From Nicotiana tabacum (taxonomy: Eukaryota > Streptophyta > Magnoliopsida > Solanales > Solanaceae), in the NCBI RefSeq assembly GCF_000715075.1, contig NC_134094.1:84707120-84771119 (forward strand): a DNA stretch of 64,000 bases, written 5' to 3'. Below, one piece after another: positions 21,184 to 33,400 of the stretch. The notes under the pieces are model-generated. The model saw only the letters and a list, made by a program, of their open reading frames with translations, was not told where the DNA came from and ran no database searches. A program made the position numbers and the translations under genes. Position 1 is the first letter of the stretch. Every line of letters begins with the position of its first letter.

Positions 21184-22867
21184 CTAAACTGAGTTTACTT
21201 CCTCGTCTGGGAAATAAGTGCTAAGGGGTTGGTATTCATCATCAACTGGGTTCTCAGCCAAATGATCGGCCAGGGATTGGGCTTTCATGGACGTGTGGGT
21301 GACATAGACAATGTCGAACTCTGTAAGCAGGATTTGCCATTTTGCTAGCCTTCCCATGGGCATTGGTTTTTGGAATATGTATTTTAGAGGGTCCAATCTA
21401 GTTATGAGGTATGTGGTATAGGCCAACAAATAATGTCTAACCTTTTGAGTAACCCAGGTTAGGGAACAACAAGTTCTTTCCAGCAAAGTATATTTGGATT
21501 CATAGCCAGTAAACTTCTTACTCAGAGAGTAGATGGCTTGCTCTTTCTTCCCGGTCACATCATGTTGCCCGAGGACACAACCAAAAGAATTCTCCAGGAC
21601 CGTCAAGTATAAGAACAAAGGCCTTCCAGGCTCAGGCGGAACCAACACCGGCGGATTTGACAAATATTCTTTGATTTTGTCAAAAGCTTCCCGACACTCA
21701 TCCATTTCTTTAGCAGCTTAAATATGGGCTCACATGTGGTCGTGAGCTGAGCGATGAATCTACTGATGTAATTTAACCTTCCCAGCAAACTCATGACCTC
21801 TTTCTTGGTTTTCGGGGGTGGTAGATCTCGAATAGATTTTATCTTTGTTGGATCCAACTCAATACCCCTCCGACTGACTATAAATCCCAAGAGTTTCCTG
21901 GATGGAACCCCAAATGCATATTTAGCAGGGTTTAATTTTAAGTCACACTTACGTAGACGCTCAAAGAACTTTCTCAAATCTCGCACATGACCTTCTTGTG
22001 TTCTGGATTTAATTATTATGTCATCAACATACACCTCAATTTCTTGGTGCATCATGTCATGGAAGATGGCGGTCATAGCTCTCATGTAAGTTGCCCCGGC
22101 GTTTTTCAAATCAAATGGCATGACCCTATAACAGTAAGTCCCCCATGGTGTGGTGAAAGCTGTCTTTTCTGCATCTTCTTCATCCATCAGAACTTGGTGA
22201 TACCCAGCATAACAATCCACAAAATACTTACTTCATGTTTGGCACAATTATCGACAAGGATGTGGATGTTTGGTAATGGGAAGTTGTCCTTGGGACTCGC
22301 TTTGTTCAAATCCCTATAGTCAACACATACTCGGATCTTCCCATCCTTTTTTGGTACTAGGACTATATTGGCCAACCATGTGGTATATCGAACTATTCGG
22401 ATCACATCGGCTTTTAATTATTTGGCAACCTCTTCTTTAATCTTGTTGTTGATGTCTGTTTTGAATTTTCTTTGCTTTTGTTAGACAGGCAGACAACCGG
22501 GATAAGTTGGCAATATATGTACCACTAAATCGACACTTAGTCCTGGTATATCGTCGTAGGACCATGCAAACACATCTTTAAATTCAAATAAGAGTTAGAT
22601 CAATGTGTCTCTAGTTTTTTCCTCGGCATGAATGCTTATCATGGTCTCCCTGACCTCTTCTGAATCGCCCAAATTAATTGGCTCAGTTTCATTTAGGTTT
22701 GGCTTAGGCTTATTCTCGAATTATCCCAATTCTCGATTTATTTCCTTAAAAGCCTCGTCTTCATCATATTCGGGTTCTTGATTCATTATTTCACAGTTAG
22801 ACAATATTTTAGGATCTGGGCATGAAGTCTGCAGGTATGTCATGTTATTTAAGTCCGCATTATTAGA
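21184..22867 (-). pseudogene. Ogre reverse transcriptase and RNase H, broken
   Basis: Reading the minus strand from 22867: the linker with DVFAWSYDDIPGL, then RT blocks VPKKDGKIRVCVDYRDLNKA and FTTPWGTYCYRVMPFDLKNA, and the active site YVDD at about 22020-22031. The connection and RNase H follow (PPEPGRPLFLYL, LGQHDVTGKKEQAIY, LAKWQILLTEFDI). Breaks are stops in the linker, a one-base deletion near 22220 before DCYAGYHQV, a frame change near 21720 at KLLKKW, and a stop at 21184. The catalytic residues remain visible, but no single product could be made. Confidence 0.9.
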
Positions 22868-22895
22868 ACTAAAAAGAGAAAGATAAGAAAAATAG
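22868..22895 (-). other. Candidate 3' splice site of the Ogre intron
   Basis: On the minus strand, GCTATTTTTCTTATCTTTCT leads through a pyrimidine tract to TTTTTAG just before the RT linker frame. The 170 bp upstream is AT-rich and non-coding. Ogre elements are known to carry an intron between protease and RT, so this fits. The donor site could not be fixed. Confidence 0.4.
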
Positions 22896-23158
22896 CAAAA
22901 TCAGAAAGAATAACAGGAAGAGATTCATAAACGATGAAATATTGATTTCATTTCATTGAATTTGAAGATATGAGGGTTTACATCGGAATTTAAAAGGACA
23001 ACAAAACTAAAAACATTCGAGTTACACCCTGAAATAACTCGGAATGCAGGAAAAATGGCAAGACTGGACTACTGGGATTCCCGCCTGACTGGGAATGGAG
23101 TAGCCTGCCAGTTTTGCAATTTAGCATTGGGCCCCATGTATTGCACCTCAGCAGTGCT

Positions 23159-23503
23159 CTAGCCTTCACCCGGTTGGACCATGTGGACTTCATAGAGAAA
23201 TTGCCTCATTGCTTCACATATATCCTCAATTTCATCGGCCGTGAAGGCCTCTTCTTCTTCTTTTTCTTCTATATATCTTGGATTAATAAATGATTTGGCG
23301 AGGTGAGGGATTGGCTGAGGCAAAACCCACCCATCTTTCTTACGTTTATTAGCCCATTTTTCGTCGGCATCGGTGGCTTGGAAACCTATGCCAAAGAATT
23401 TCTTGTTGGCAGCCAAGGTGACGGGTTCTGTGATGCCCTGTAAGGATACCCCGAGCCTTTTTCCAGGCATGTACCTATGTTTGATCATTTCATTGGCGAC
23501 CAT
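23159..23503 (-). pseudogene. Ogre linker with G-patch-like motif
   Basis: A frame of 114 codons between protease and RT. MPGKRLGVSLQGI resembles the glycine-rich G-patch seen in many Tat/Ogre polyproteins at this position. It is followed by KKFFGIGFQATDADEKWA and a Glu-rich stretch (EEKEEEEAF). It should be part of one polyprotein with the protease, but the link at 23500-23640 is out of frame. Confidence 0.65.
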
Positions 23504-23641
23504 GATTGATGCGCTTGATAAACAAGGTTAAGGACATGGGGTTCCTTCCTCGCACTGGTCGGAGAGCACAATTTCAAAGGTTTGGTAGACGATGCGCTCG
23601 CTTCCCTTTCTTGCCTCGAGGTATGGGACTGACGGGTCCCT

Positions 23642-26600
23642 TTAGATTGACTGTTCATCTTCTCCATGGACCATTATTTCTTGGTTCTCATGTTCAAACT
23701 TGACCATTTGATGGAGAGTAGAGGGCACGGCTCCTGCTGCATGGATCCATGGACTTCCTAACAGAATGTTATAGGAAGTGTCAATGTCCAGAACATGGAA
23801 TGTTACTTCAAAATCTACGGGGCCAGTGGTTAGGAATAAGTCAATATCCCCTATCGTGTCTCTCTTGACACCGTCGAAAGCAAGCACGCAATCATTGTTT
23901 GGTCTGATCCTTTCAGTCCTAATTTCCATCCTTTGCAAAGTTGATAGAGGGCAAATATCGACTCCGGACCCATCGTCCAACATGACTCTTTTCACATAAT
24001 ATCCCTCACACTTGACAGTCAAGTGAAGGGCCTTGTTGTGGGTGGCTCCTTCGGGAGGCAAGTCATTTCGGCTGAAGGAGATTTGGTTGACCTCAAAAAA
24101 TCGCTTCGCCGTGCTTTCTAACTGTTCAATCGTGGTCTCAATTAGAACATACGCCTCATTCAGCGTCTTTAGAAGCACCTTTTGGTGTTCGCTTGAGCTC
24201 ATCAATAGAGACAAGAGTGAAACCTGGGAGGGGGCCTTTCTCAATTCATCAATTATGGCATACTCCGAGATTTTCATCTTCCGGAAGAATTCCTCCGCTT
24301 CTTCAGCAGTTACAGGCTTTTTGAGGGGAAACGCTTCTGCTTAGTTTTGTTCAATTCTTCTGGGTTATGATACTTCCCAGATTGGTTTGTTTCATTCACT
24401 TCCCCCTTAACTTCCTTCCCTTTATATGTGACAATTGTCTGATTGTAGTTCCAAGGGACAACAGTAGTGTCTTTTATGGGATTTTGTGGCATGCAGATAA
24501 TGATCAAAGGCTCATCCAGCCTAGGTGGAATGACTGGCCTCCGTGCCACATAAGTCCCTTTTGGTACATACATTTTTGGCACATTTGGCATGGGTTTCCT
24601 CTGCTCCAATCTCTTGGGAGGGTTTAACATGAGCTGTCCCTTTCTGGGGGCTCTTGGGACGTAGAGAATGGCCTCTTTGGCAGGTGCTGCCCCTGTCTTT
24701 GCTTCCCTATCCTTTTCTTCATTTTGGGGAGTGGAATTCATCTTTTTCTCATCCCTACCCTATTTTGCCACTGCTTTAGGTTCCTTCTCTGAATCAGCAA
24801 TGGCAATAATCGCTTTTAATGCGGGGTCGAATTCTTTGTCTTCACAGATCATCCTGATGACCGGCCCGTTGTTGTGGACTGGTAGCGGGTTGTTGGTTAC
24901 ATTGGGGACTTCCTCATCCCTTAGCACTACCCTCTTCTGTTCGATCAGGTTCTCAACTGCTCTCTTAAGGGTCCAAAAATCTTCAATGTCATGCCCTTCT
25001 GCCCCGGAGTGATAAGCGCACCTGGTACCTGGCCTGTAGGATGGAGATTTTGGGTTTTGTCTGTTCGGAGGTACAGGTTGCAACAGGCCCATTTGGACTA
25101 ATTTTGGGAAGAGGCTGGAGTACGACTTACTAATGGGTGTGAAGTTAGCTTTTCTGGGTGGTTCACGGGGACGAGTGTTACATTGGTAATTATTCTATGG
25201 TGGATGGGGATTATACTGGGCTTGGTGAGGAGGGTTATTTCTTGGAGGTGGAGCTCTGTTCTGATTGTAATGTTGTTGTGGCCGGGTGTACGGTTTAGCA
25301 TTCATTACTGCATAAGGATGAGGGGTCATATCATAGGTTGTATCGTGGTGGGGGTAATAATGTTGCGGGCAATGGAAGGTGTACCAGAATAATCCTAGGG
25401 TTGCCGAGAGTTTCTTAAGCTCGAAGCCATCATGGATCCCTCTTCTTTTTTCTTCCAGCTTGCTAAACCTCCCGAGCCGTTCTGAATGGCTTGGGAAGTG
25501 GCTCTTAAAGCTGATTGACTTAAGATACGGTCTGTTTTTAAGCCGATTTCTACCATTTCTCCAATTTTGATGGCCTCCGCAAACGGTTTGCCCATTGCAG
25601 ACCTCATGTGTTTGGAAATAATCAGCCTCTTGAGATTGTAAGAAGACACTGACCATCTCGGCCTCATCTATCGGGGGTTTTACCCTGGCCGCTTGTTCTC
25701 GCCATTTGATAGTGTATTCCCGGAAGCTTTCCGAGGCTTTCTTTTTGAGGTTGGACAAAGAATTTCTGTCTGAAGCTATGTCCACATTGTATTGGAATTG
25801 CCTTACAAAATTGCGGGCCAGGTCATCCCATATGTGCCAATGGGAGATGTCTTGGTCTATATACCATTCAGAAGCAATTCCGGTGAGGCTCTCTCCGAAG
25901 TAGGCCATTAACAGCTCCTCTTTTCCACCAGCGCCCCTCAGCTGGTTATAGTATCGCTTTAAGTGAGAAATTGGGTCTCCATGCCCGTCATATCTTTCAA
26001 ACTTTGGCGTCTTAAATCCCACAGGTAAATGCACGTGAGGGAACATGCACAAATCAGCATATGACACGCTCTTTTGGCCACTAAGTCCTTGTATATTCTT
26101 GAGGCTTTGCTCAATGCTTTTCATTTTTCGTGCTATCTCTTCTTGTTTAGGATTCCTCACGGCTTTCTCATGTTCTACGGGAGACTCAACTTGTGGGTGT
26201 TGAGGATAGGAATTTGGGGTAACCCGAGCAGTGTCCAATTAGAATTGGGGAGTTTGGAAAGTAAAAGTTGATGGTTCGAAGGTTTGTCGAGGCAGTGTTG
26301 GTTGTGACATGCTAGAGGTTGGTGGTGCTGTGAACACTATAGATGATATTCCTAAAGATGGTGCCTGGGGTCGAACCTCAGAAGGCATATCAGCGAAGTT
26401 GGTTGACATGGTGGGGTACCCAAACGGGATGAATGGGTTGGTCACTGGGATAAGGACATTGGTGGTTCCTCCCGTCCTGGGGAGCAATTCAGGGAATACA
26501 GGGATATTACTAGGTGGTTCCCTGCCATTGGACCAGGCATCCCACATTTCTAGCATACGGTATCATAGCCTTCTATTTTCCTCAGCAGCTGCTGACTCTG

Positions 26601-26670
26601 ACTGCGGGATAGCCGATACCGGCTATCCTCGGGCTCAATAATGGGTAGATGACTTTCTGAGGTCATGGAG
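23642..26670 (-). pseudogene. Ogre gag and protease, broken
   Basis: Gag packages the element RNA. From the 5' side: MTSESHLP (start near 26670), the EMWDAWSNGREPPSN block, capsid core (FKTPKFERYDGHGDPISHLK, GIASEWYIDQDISHW, SFREYTIKWREQAARV), and a knuckle-like CAYHSGAEGHDIEDF. In that knuckle the last Cys usual in the family is Phe. The aspartic protease follows with LDDGSGVDICPLSTLQ, then LLGSPWIHAAGAVPSTLHQM. Breaks are a frame change near 26600, stops at about 26239 and 25195, and frame changes near 25095, 24745 and 24290. The order and content match Ogre gag-pro; the whole is non-functional. Confidence 0.9.
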
Positions 26671-27199
26671 ATACTTCCTTTAGATCTCGTGAAATAAGGG
26701 TGTGAAGCCAGATTACCACCACAAAACCAACCACCTAAAAATAAAACCTGTTATTTTAAAGCACACACAACAAACCGGTTAGTTTGAGACATTTAAACAC
26801 ATAGGGAATCGCATATTGGGGATGCAATGCACCTAAACAGTTAAATGTTTTTCTAAGATGTTTTTGCAATGGCTGCGTGTTTCATCCCAGCTTTATTGTC
26901 TCTCTCTTTTGCCTTCTTAATTACTTTCTTTTAGGGTTATGATCGAATCCTACGTGGATTGCCTACGTATCATGACGCCGCATGAATCAGATCATTACGT
27001 AGTTCAGGGGATAGATATAAAGTAATAAAGTGTATTTTTTTATTTCATTAATAAAGGATATCTCTCTTTTTTTTTGGGGGAGGGGGGGGGGTTTATTACA
27101 GGGGAATTAAAGTACTGACAACAATACAGACTCAAAACAAATGACAAAATAATTTAAAACTCTAGAAAGCAGTAAAGTACAGACTCAAAAGCTGGTTAA
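26671..27199. other. Ogre spacer between ORF1 and gag
   Basis: Non-coding on the minus strand. It contains one copy of the GCCTACGTATC spacer motif (about 26939-27006) and a poly-G run near 27077-27092. It probably carries the signal that allows gag to be translated or spliced after ORF1, but no specific element is recognised. Confidence 0.5.
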
Positions 27200-29262
27200 T
27201 CAAAAGTACATGAGAGCTTCTATTGGTCTTCTTGGAGCCCGTGGGGCATTAGCTGGTCTTTGCACGGGCTTTCGCGCAATATCTTCTTGAAGACGGTCCA
27301 AGTCATCCATTACTTGGTGGACGAAGGTCATCATAGAAGTGAAAAACATGAACCTAGTCATGTCTTCACACTCGTGACATTCCATCACGACATAGTCAGT
27401 TATTTCCTTGATCCTAGTTCTGATGACTCCTTTCTCTTGAAGCAGACGCCCGATCTGCTGTACCCGGGCTTCCAAAACTTGTGCACTTATGTTGTTTTGG
27501 TCCTGCAGCTGTTTCACGCTTTCTTCTAGTTGTCATATTAGTGCGTAACAATGCTCTTTTTCTGTTTTGAAATCTTTGGTTTGCTGGACCATCTCATTCA
27601 CAAGGGCAAACAGCTTTTCCTTTAGAATTGTTATTTCTTTGCCATATTTCTATCTCAAATGGTGGGCATGTTCTTCTGCTCCCTTAGCTAGTTTTGTTTG
27701 AGCATCTAACAAATCTTTTTCGGTTTTTATCAAGTCAGCTGCATAGTCATGGACCTTCATTCTTAAGTTGTTGATGATCTTTTCATCTCTCTTGCTTCTT
27801 ACAGGCATTTCGGCGGCTATCCTCATATTCCGGAGTTGGGCTCGGAGCGCCTCGTTCTCTCGGGTTAACTTTCTCTTTTCACCTTCAGCTACCTGCGCCT
27901 GCAAATCATTGTCAAATGCGAGGTTTCTCAATTTTTTCCCCAAGGCATGGATAGTGGCTTGATATTTATTTTCTTTTCTCCCCAGGCCAACCGTTCTTGG
28001 ATCTTGTCATCAAAAGCTTGAACATGAGGCCTTTTGGCGGGCCTTTCTGGCTCGGGCTCTGGTTCCTCATCAATGCAATTCCTTTTCTCGAATCATGAGG
28101 CATAACCTGGATCTACTTCGCCTTTGGCATGATCAGGTACTTGAGTATTCTCTTTAAAGTATCGGCACCCATTTCAGTTTTGTTGAATTAAAGCTTCGGG
28201 AAGTGGAGCTTCGGGATGTAGCTCAATAACTTGGACACTCAAGTCTTCATCCTCGGGTTCTACTTGATATCTTCCCAATTGCCTCAGAACCCTTTGGGGT
28301 GCATATGGTTGGACACTTCTCAAGCCCATCAATAGTAAATAATTCTTTGTGGCTGACATATATATAACTTCCCTCGCCAGGAGCCATCATAAAGTCCACT
28401 TAATCTGATTTTCCTTTAAAGCTCTCAAATGGGCGATCCAAGCTTCAAACCCTTCCGGGGTGTTGTAGTCTTTCACTCTTTCTTCATAGCTTTTAATGAA
28501 GTTACTCTGGCTTGGACCGTAATTCATAAATTTTGGATGATGGAGAAGATGTTCAATTAACCACATTTGTAGAAGAATGTTGCAACCTTCGAAGAATGTC
28601 GCCCCCGACTTACACCGCATCAATTCCTGATAGATATCCGACAATATTAGTAGAGCAAGTGTGTGATCTTCCTTGTCAGTTAGGACTTGTGCAATTCTAT
28701 ATATATAAATATCAACTGTCCCCTTTTCATTTGGGAAGACCATGACACCCAGAAATACCACTATGAAGGCAAAACGACAGTGAACTTTCCAAGTATCTTT
28801 GCTTTGTTTGTTGTTCAAGCCTTTTTCATGCGTTTCCAATCCCTGTGGATGCCCATACCGAGAGTATATGAAGTAGAATGAGCAGCAGCCCTCATTCACA
28901 TGGTTCTTTCTTATTTGCTTACTAATGTTTATGATATCAAAGAAATGGCGCACTGACATGGGCCTCGGGAATATGAGCTGTTGATTTCTCAAACCCCGAC
29001 CAAAACTTGTATACCCCGCTATTTCCGCCAAGGTGGGAGTGAGCTCGAAGTCTGAAAAGCGGAAGACATTACGGACAGGATCCCAAAAGGTCACTAAAGC
29101 CTTGATTAGATCATTTCATGGCTTAACTTTCATGATATCGGTGAGAGCACTTAGAAGTTTGACTACCCAGTCTTGACCCTCTTTGTCTAAATCATACCAC
29201 CACATTTGGAACTGCGGAGCTTGCTCTACGGCATTCAATGGTGGATTCTGGATGGTATTCAT
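27200..29262 (-). pseudogene. Ogre ORF1 (extra ORF upstream of gag), broken
   Basis: The start ATG at 29262 gives MNTIQNPPLNAV, then WWYDLDKEGQDWVVKLLSAL, a TGA at 29116-29118, then VTFWDPVRNVFRFSDFELTP and a helical region with PMSVRHFFDIINIS. The 28174-28359 segment continues with YAPQRVLRQLGRYQV. Further frames at 27650-27943 and 27200-27517 are coiled-coil (EGEKRKLTRENEALRAQL). The wording of the first half resembles plant mobile domain-like ORFs. ORF1 in front of gag is diagnostic of Ogre; its role is unknown. At least one stop and several frame changes break it. Confidence 0.8.
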
Positions 29263-30414
29263 TCTATACCTGTGAGCGGGTAGGGTTAAGGTTGACTCTA
29301 ATTTTGAAAGACAAGACCAACAGACTCTTTCCGCAAGAAAAAATCACCTAAAGGTGGCTATTTGTGCAACATCGACCAAAACGGTCATTTTGCAATAGTG
29401 GCCCCTTCTTACTTTTGAATAAAGTTTTGAGGCCGAAGTAAGGCACTTTTCTGGGAAAAGTGATAATTTATTGACAGATATGTACGTTCTTAGCGAAAAT
29501 AGCCCTTCGACAATGTAAGGTGTTCCAAGGCTATTCCGGCAAGAATGGCGCAAGATTTAAACGAAGTTGGGTCGGTTTCATTTTTGACCCATGGACATAC
29601 TTTATTTATTTGTTTGAAAAAATTAGGGTCGGTACCAATGAGGTTTGCCTACGTATCTCACATCCGGTGAGAATCAGACCCGCATAATTCGATCAGTTTT
29701 GACATCATTGGAAAAGCATGATATTGACTTACTTGCATTTTCTTTTTCTGTCTCTTTTTCAAAAAATTTGGCAGAGTTTCGAGGTATTTTTAAATATCGG
29801 GATTTTCAGAACCGGGTGAATTTTCTATCCTACCTCACTCTTGATTTTTCTGTTGATTTTCTTTCCTTAGCCGGTTAACAAACAAGCCGAGACATATAGC
29901 ACGTAAGATGCATCAGGATGGTCTTTTATTTCGGGTATACCTGTCCTAGACGGACCCAACCCTTGTGTTGAGTCCCTAAAGTCAAAAGCACATGATGCAA
30001 ACAAACGTACCTACTAGGGATCCAGCGTGAGGCTATGTTATTCTAGGTTTAAACCTGGCGGTGTGTTCTAGACATGGCTTACCCAAGCGGACAACTTGAG
30101 CATAGTTGGGAACGACGTACCGGGAGCACGAAAGTCTATCCGGTCTAGTGGCTGATCCATCCTCGTTCTATTTGGTATGACCTCTAACAGAAAAGTGGGC
30201 CACGCGTACGTGTGCACCATATTTTTAGAAGACTCAGAAGGGAGACGTAAGAAGACAGTTTAATACAGTTCAAATAATATCAAAGCGGTAAATGAGCGGC
30301 AATTAGCACATTAGGCTCACAAAATACAGTAATATCAATAATCAATAAAGCCAAGTAAAAATCACAATAACAAGCTCGAATTCTTGAACCCTGAACCAGA
30401 GATTCTGGGTTCAA
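29263..30414 (-). other. Ogre 5' UTR
   Basis: Leader between the PBS and ORF1. No domain-bearing frame is present. One copy of the GCCTACGTATC motif is at about 29625-29691. Several short open frames exist, as expected in a long leader. Confidence 0.6.
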
Positions 30415-30432
30415 TCCCCCGCAGAGTCGCCA
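30415..30432 (-). other. Ogre primer-binding site (tRNA-Arg type)
   Basis: On the minus strand, TGGCGACTCTGCGGGGGA begins four bases after the end of the 5' LTR. TGGCGACTCTGC is the PBS reported for Ogre elements, complementary to a plant tRNA-Arg 3' end. Confidence 0.88.
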
Positions 30433-30436
30433 GAGT

Positions 30437-33400
30437 TGTCACACCTCCTTTTTCCCGATAGGAATATGGGGGATAGGGGAGTTTTTCCTATTAAAGTGAC
30501 ATTAATCGAAATGGGATTATTTATTTAATTTCAGAGTCGTCACTTGGGATAATTTATGGTGTCCCAAGTCACTGATTTATTTTAAATCCCAAATCAAGGA
30601 AATTTGACTCTATTTTAAAGTCTGTGAAACCAGAAGATCGGGTAAGGAATTCTGTTAACCCGAAAGAAGGTGTTAGGCATTCCCGAATTTCGTAGTTTTA
30701 GCACAGTCGCTTTAATCATACCTGGCTTAATTAAATTGTTTAATTACGTATTTTAAACCTAGGTGCATTTTACCTTTTATCGCTTATAATTATGGCATTT
30801 ATGGATTTAATCTTTGAAACAAACTATATGTGAGTAATTCAGCTTTATTTGGGGAACTAAAATCATGTCACGCGAACGTGTACACAATTAATTGTGCTTT
30901 ATTAATTAAGATTATTTGGCCAAAGTTGCACGAACGCATACCTCGATTTAATTTTGGATATCGGGATCATGTCACGCGGACATGTACGCAATCATGATAG
31001 TAGTTTAAAATCCGTGCCTAAAGCATTTCTACGAGTGTTTAATTAAGGCATTTTATTTACTAAGATTATTTGACCATGGTCACGCGAATATGTACTTTGG
31101 TTTGTTTTTGGCATCACAACTATATCACGCGTGCGTGTACATAATTGTAATAATTAAGTTGATTATAAATACCTTAAGTTATGCTTATATCTCTAAACTA
31201 AATACGCTATGTCATGTGGCTAAGTATAAAGGTTCAATACTAGATGATATATTTGTTTGTATTAGATAGGGGCAGCCTATGTATTATCTGTCAAGCAGGC
31301 CCAGATTTAAAGTTTGAGGCCTGATAAGGACTGAGTCTAAATGAACTCTAGCTCCAGACGTATATTATTCGTTATTGGGCCTAGCTAATGAGTTCAGTTC
31401 AAAAGAATTTGGGCCTGCTTGAATCTAATTGACTCTAGCCCAATGCATATTTTAAGGCAGCTGAATGAATTCAGTCCAAATGATTTAGGCCTAGTGATCA
31501 TTGAGTCCAAATGACTCTTACCATATTATTAAGCATTCAATCAATTAAACACATTTAATTCAAGAAGGTTTGGGCCTAATAATGAGTCCGGATGACTCTG
31601 GCCCAATATCCATTTGTGAACAAATTACTCAAAAAATGGTTTAGGCCTGATGATAGTGAGTCCAAGTGACTCTGGCCCAGTACATATTTGTGTGAATGAG
31701 TTTGGAATTAAAATTTGTAACAAGAATTATCAGATTCTTACCTATAATTTTTTTATCTAAAAAAATAGGAGTTAACAGGAGTCTTGAGATACGAACAAAA
31801 TAAGTGCAATTTTGGTTAATTTTTGGATAATTTTCTACTATTTGCCTAAGTCTCTTAGTAACTAATGTTAAAATGCTAAGTTTAAGACTCATTGTGTATT
31901 TAAAAATAAAAATCACTGCCTTTACTTGAATTATCAATTTAATTTAATAGCCAAAATTTTAGAGTACAATCTCGTAGACCCAATTGATTTGGGCCTAAAA
32001 ATGTACCGTGATTGCTATTAAATTTGCTTGCAAAACCTAGTTTTTTTATGACTTAGAACTAATGGAATCAGATTTACTATATTTGATTGTTTTAAATAAA
32101 ATGATAAAATTACCAATTAAACCAGCACAGTGTACAGGATAATATAATATAAAAGCTAAATTATTACATTAGTGATAACAAATCTATCTATTACTACTTT
32201 AATAAATTTTCTAAAAATGTGTGTGCGCTGTTTTTGCTTCTACTAATACACACGCACATACAAATTTTGTGAATATATATAAAGCTTTAAACTGGTTTTT
32301 TTTTACAGTTTTAAGGATATTTTAACATAAAGCTACCATGACTTAAATGACTCAAGCAGTATAAATAATTAACTACTCTCAACCAAACAACTTTATGCAA
32401 TATTCAAACAGAACACAAATTTTTTGATAACCAGTAGAATCATAGTCATGATACAGCAAGATTTAAACATTTACATTGTTTAAGAAAGTACCTTGATAGC
32501 AGCAGAAACAAATAAGTAAGAAAATAAGTCTCTGAAAACTTGAAGTAAAGCAGCACCAATGAAACCCAGTAAGGTAGGAAGAACAACCGGATTTTTAATA
32601 GAAAACAGGAAAGGATTGTATATTTTTGTCTATGAAAAATCAAGATTGATCTTCAGAAGTTTTTCTTTTGGAAATGAAGAGAAAACCTTAAGGTAGTGTA
32701 GAGATTTCTGTGTATTTTTGTGTGTATAGGTGTGTAGCCATTTCAGTGTGTATATTGTGTGTCTTAGTGTGTCCCCCTATAGTGAAAAGGGAAGAGTGTA
32801 TTTATAGAGTAAAAGAGTGAAAAGGGATGAGAATTAGGGTACCAAAGAATCTGCCAAAATTCCCTATAAATTAGGAAAATGGCATCTTTCTTAACAGAAA
32901 TGGACAACTGTCCAATTTCTTGTACCTTCCTTATCTCAGAAAAGGGACAAGTATCCAATTTCTGGATATTTTTGGATATTATCCCTATTTTCCTACTCAG
33001 AATTAGGACAGTTGTCCCTATTCTAGAAGTTTCTAGTATTTTTTGAATAATTTTCAGAATTAGAATTCCAAAACTGACCCTTAAGGGTCCTGGAATTACC
33101 TCAGAACTAGATTGGTTCTGGGCCTGAGTCAGGTGACTCTGGGCCTAAGGACTTGGGCTCTTAAGCTTTTTACAAAGCTATGGGCCTGTCTATTCAGACA
33201 TACCCAATTTATGAGCCAAGTAGAACGGGCCACTTCAGTGAGGCCCAGTTATTAACCAAACCAAATAACAGTAAAAAATAACTGTCATTAATTTAACATA
33301 ATAAACAAAAAAGCAGTAATACTAAAAATAAACTCAGAACTAATAAAGATAAAATAAAAAACAGAAAGCAAAAAAGGAAAAATAAAGTAATCTAATACTG

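Noticed and set aside
25195..25903. Plus-strand frames opposite Ogre gag
   Set aside because: They overlap a well-supported gag frame on the minus strand and have no domain of their own.
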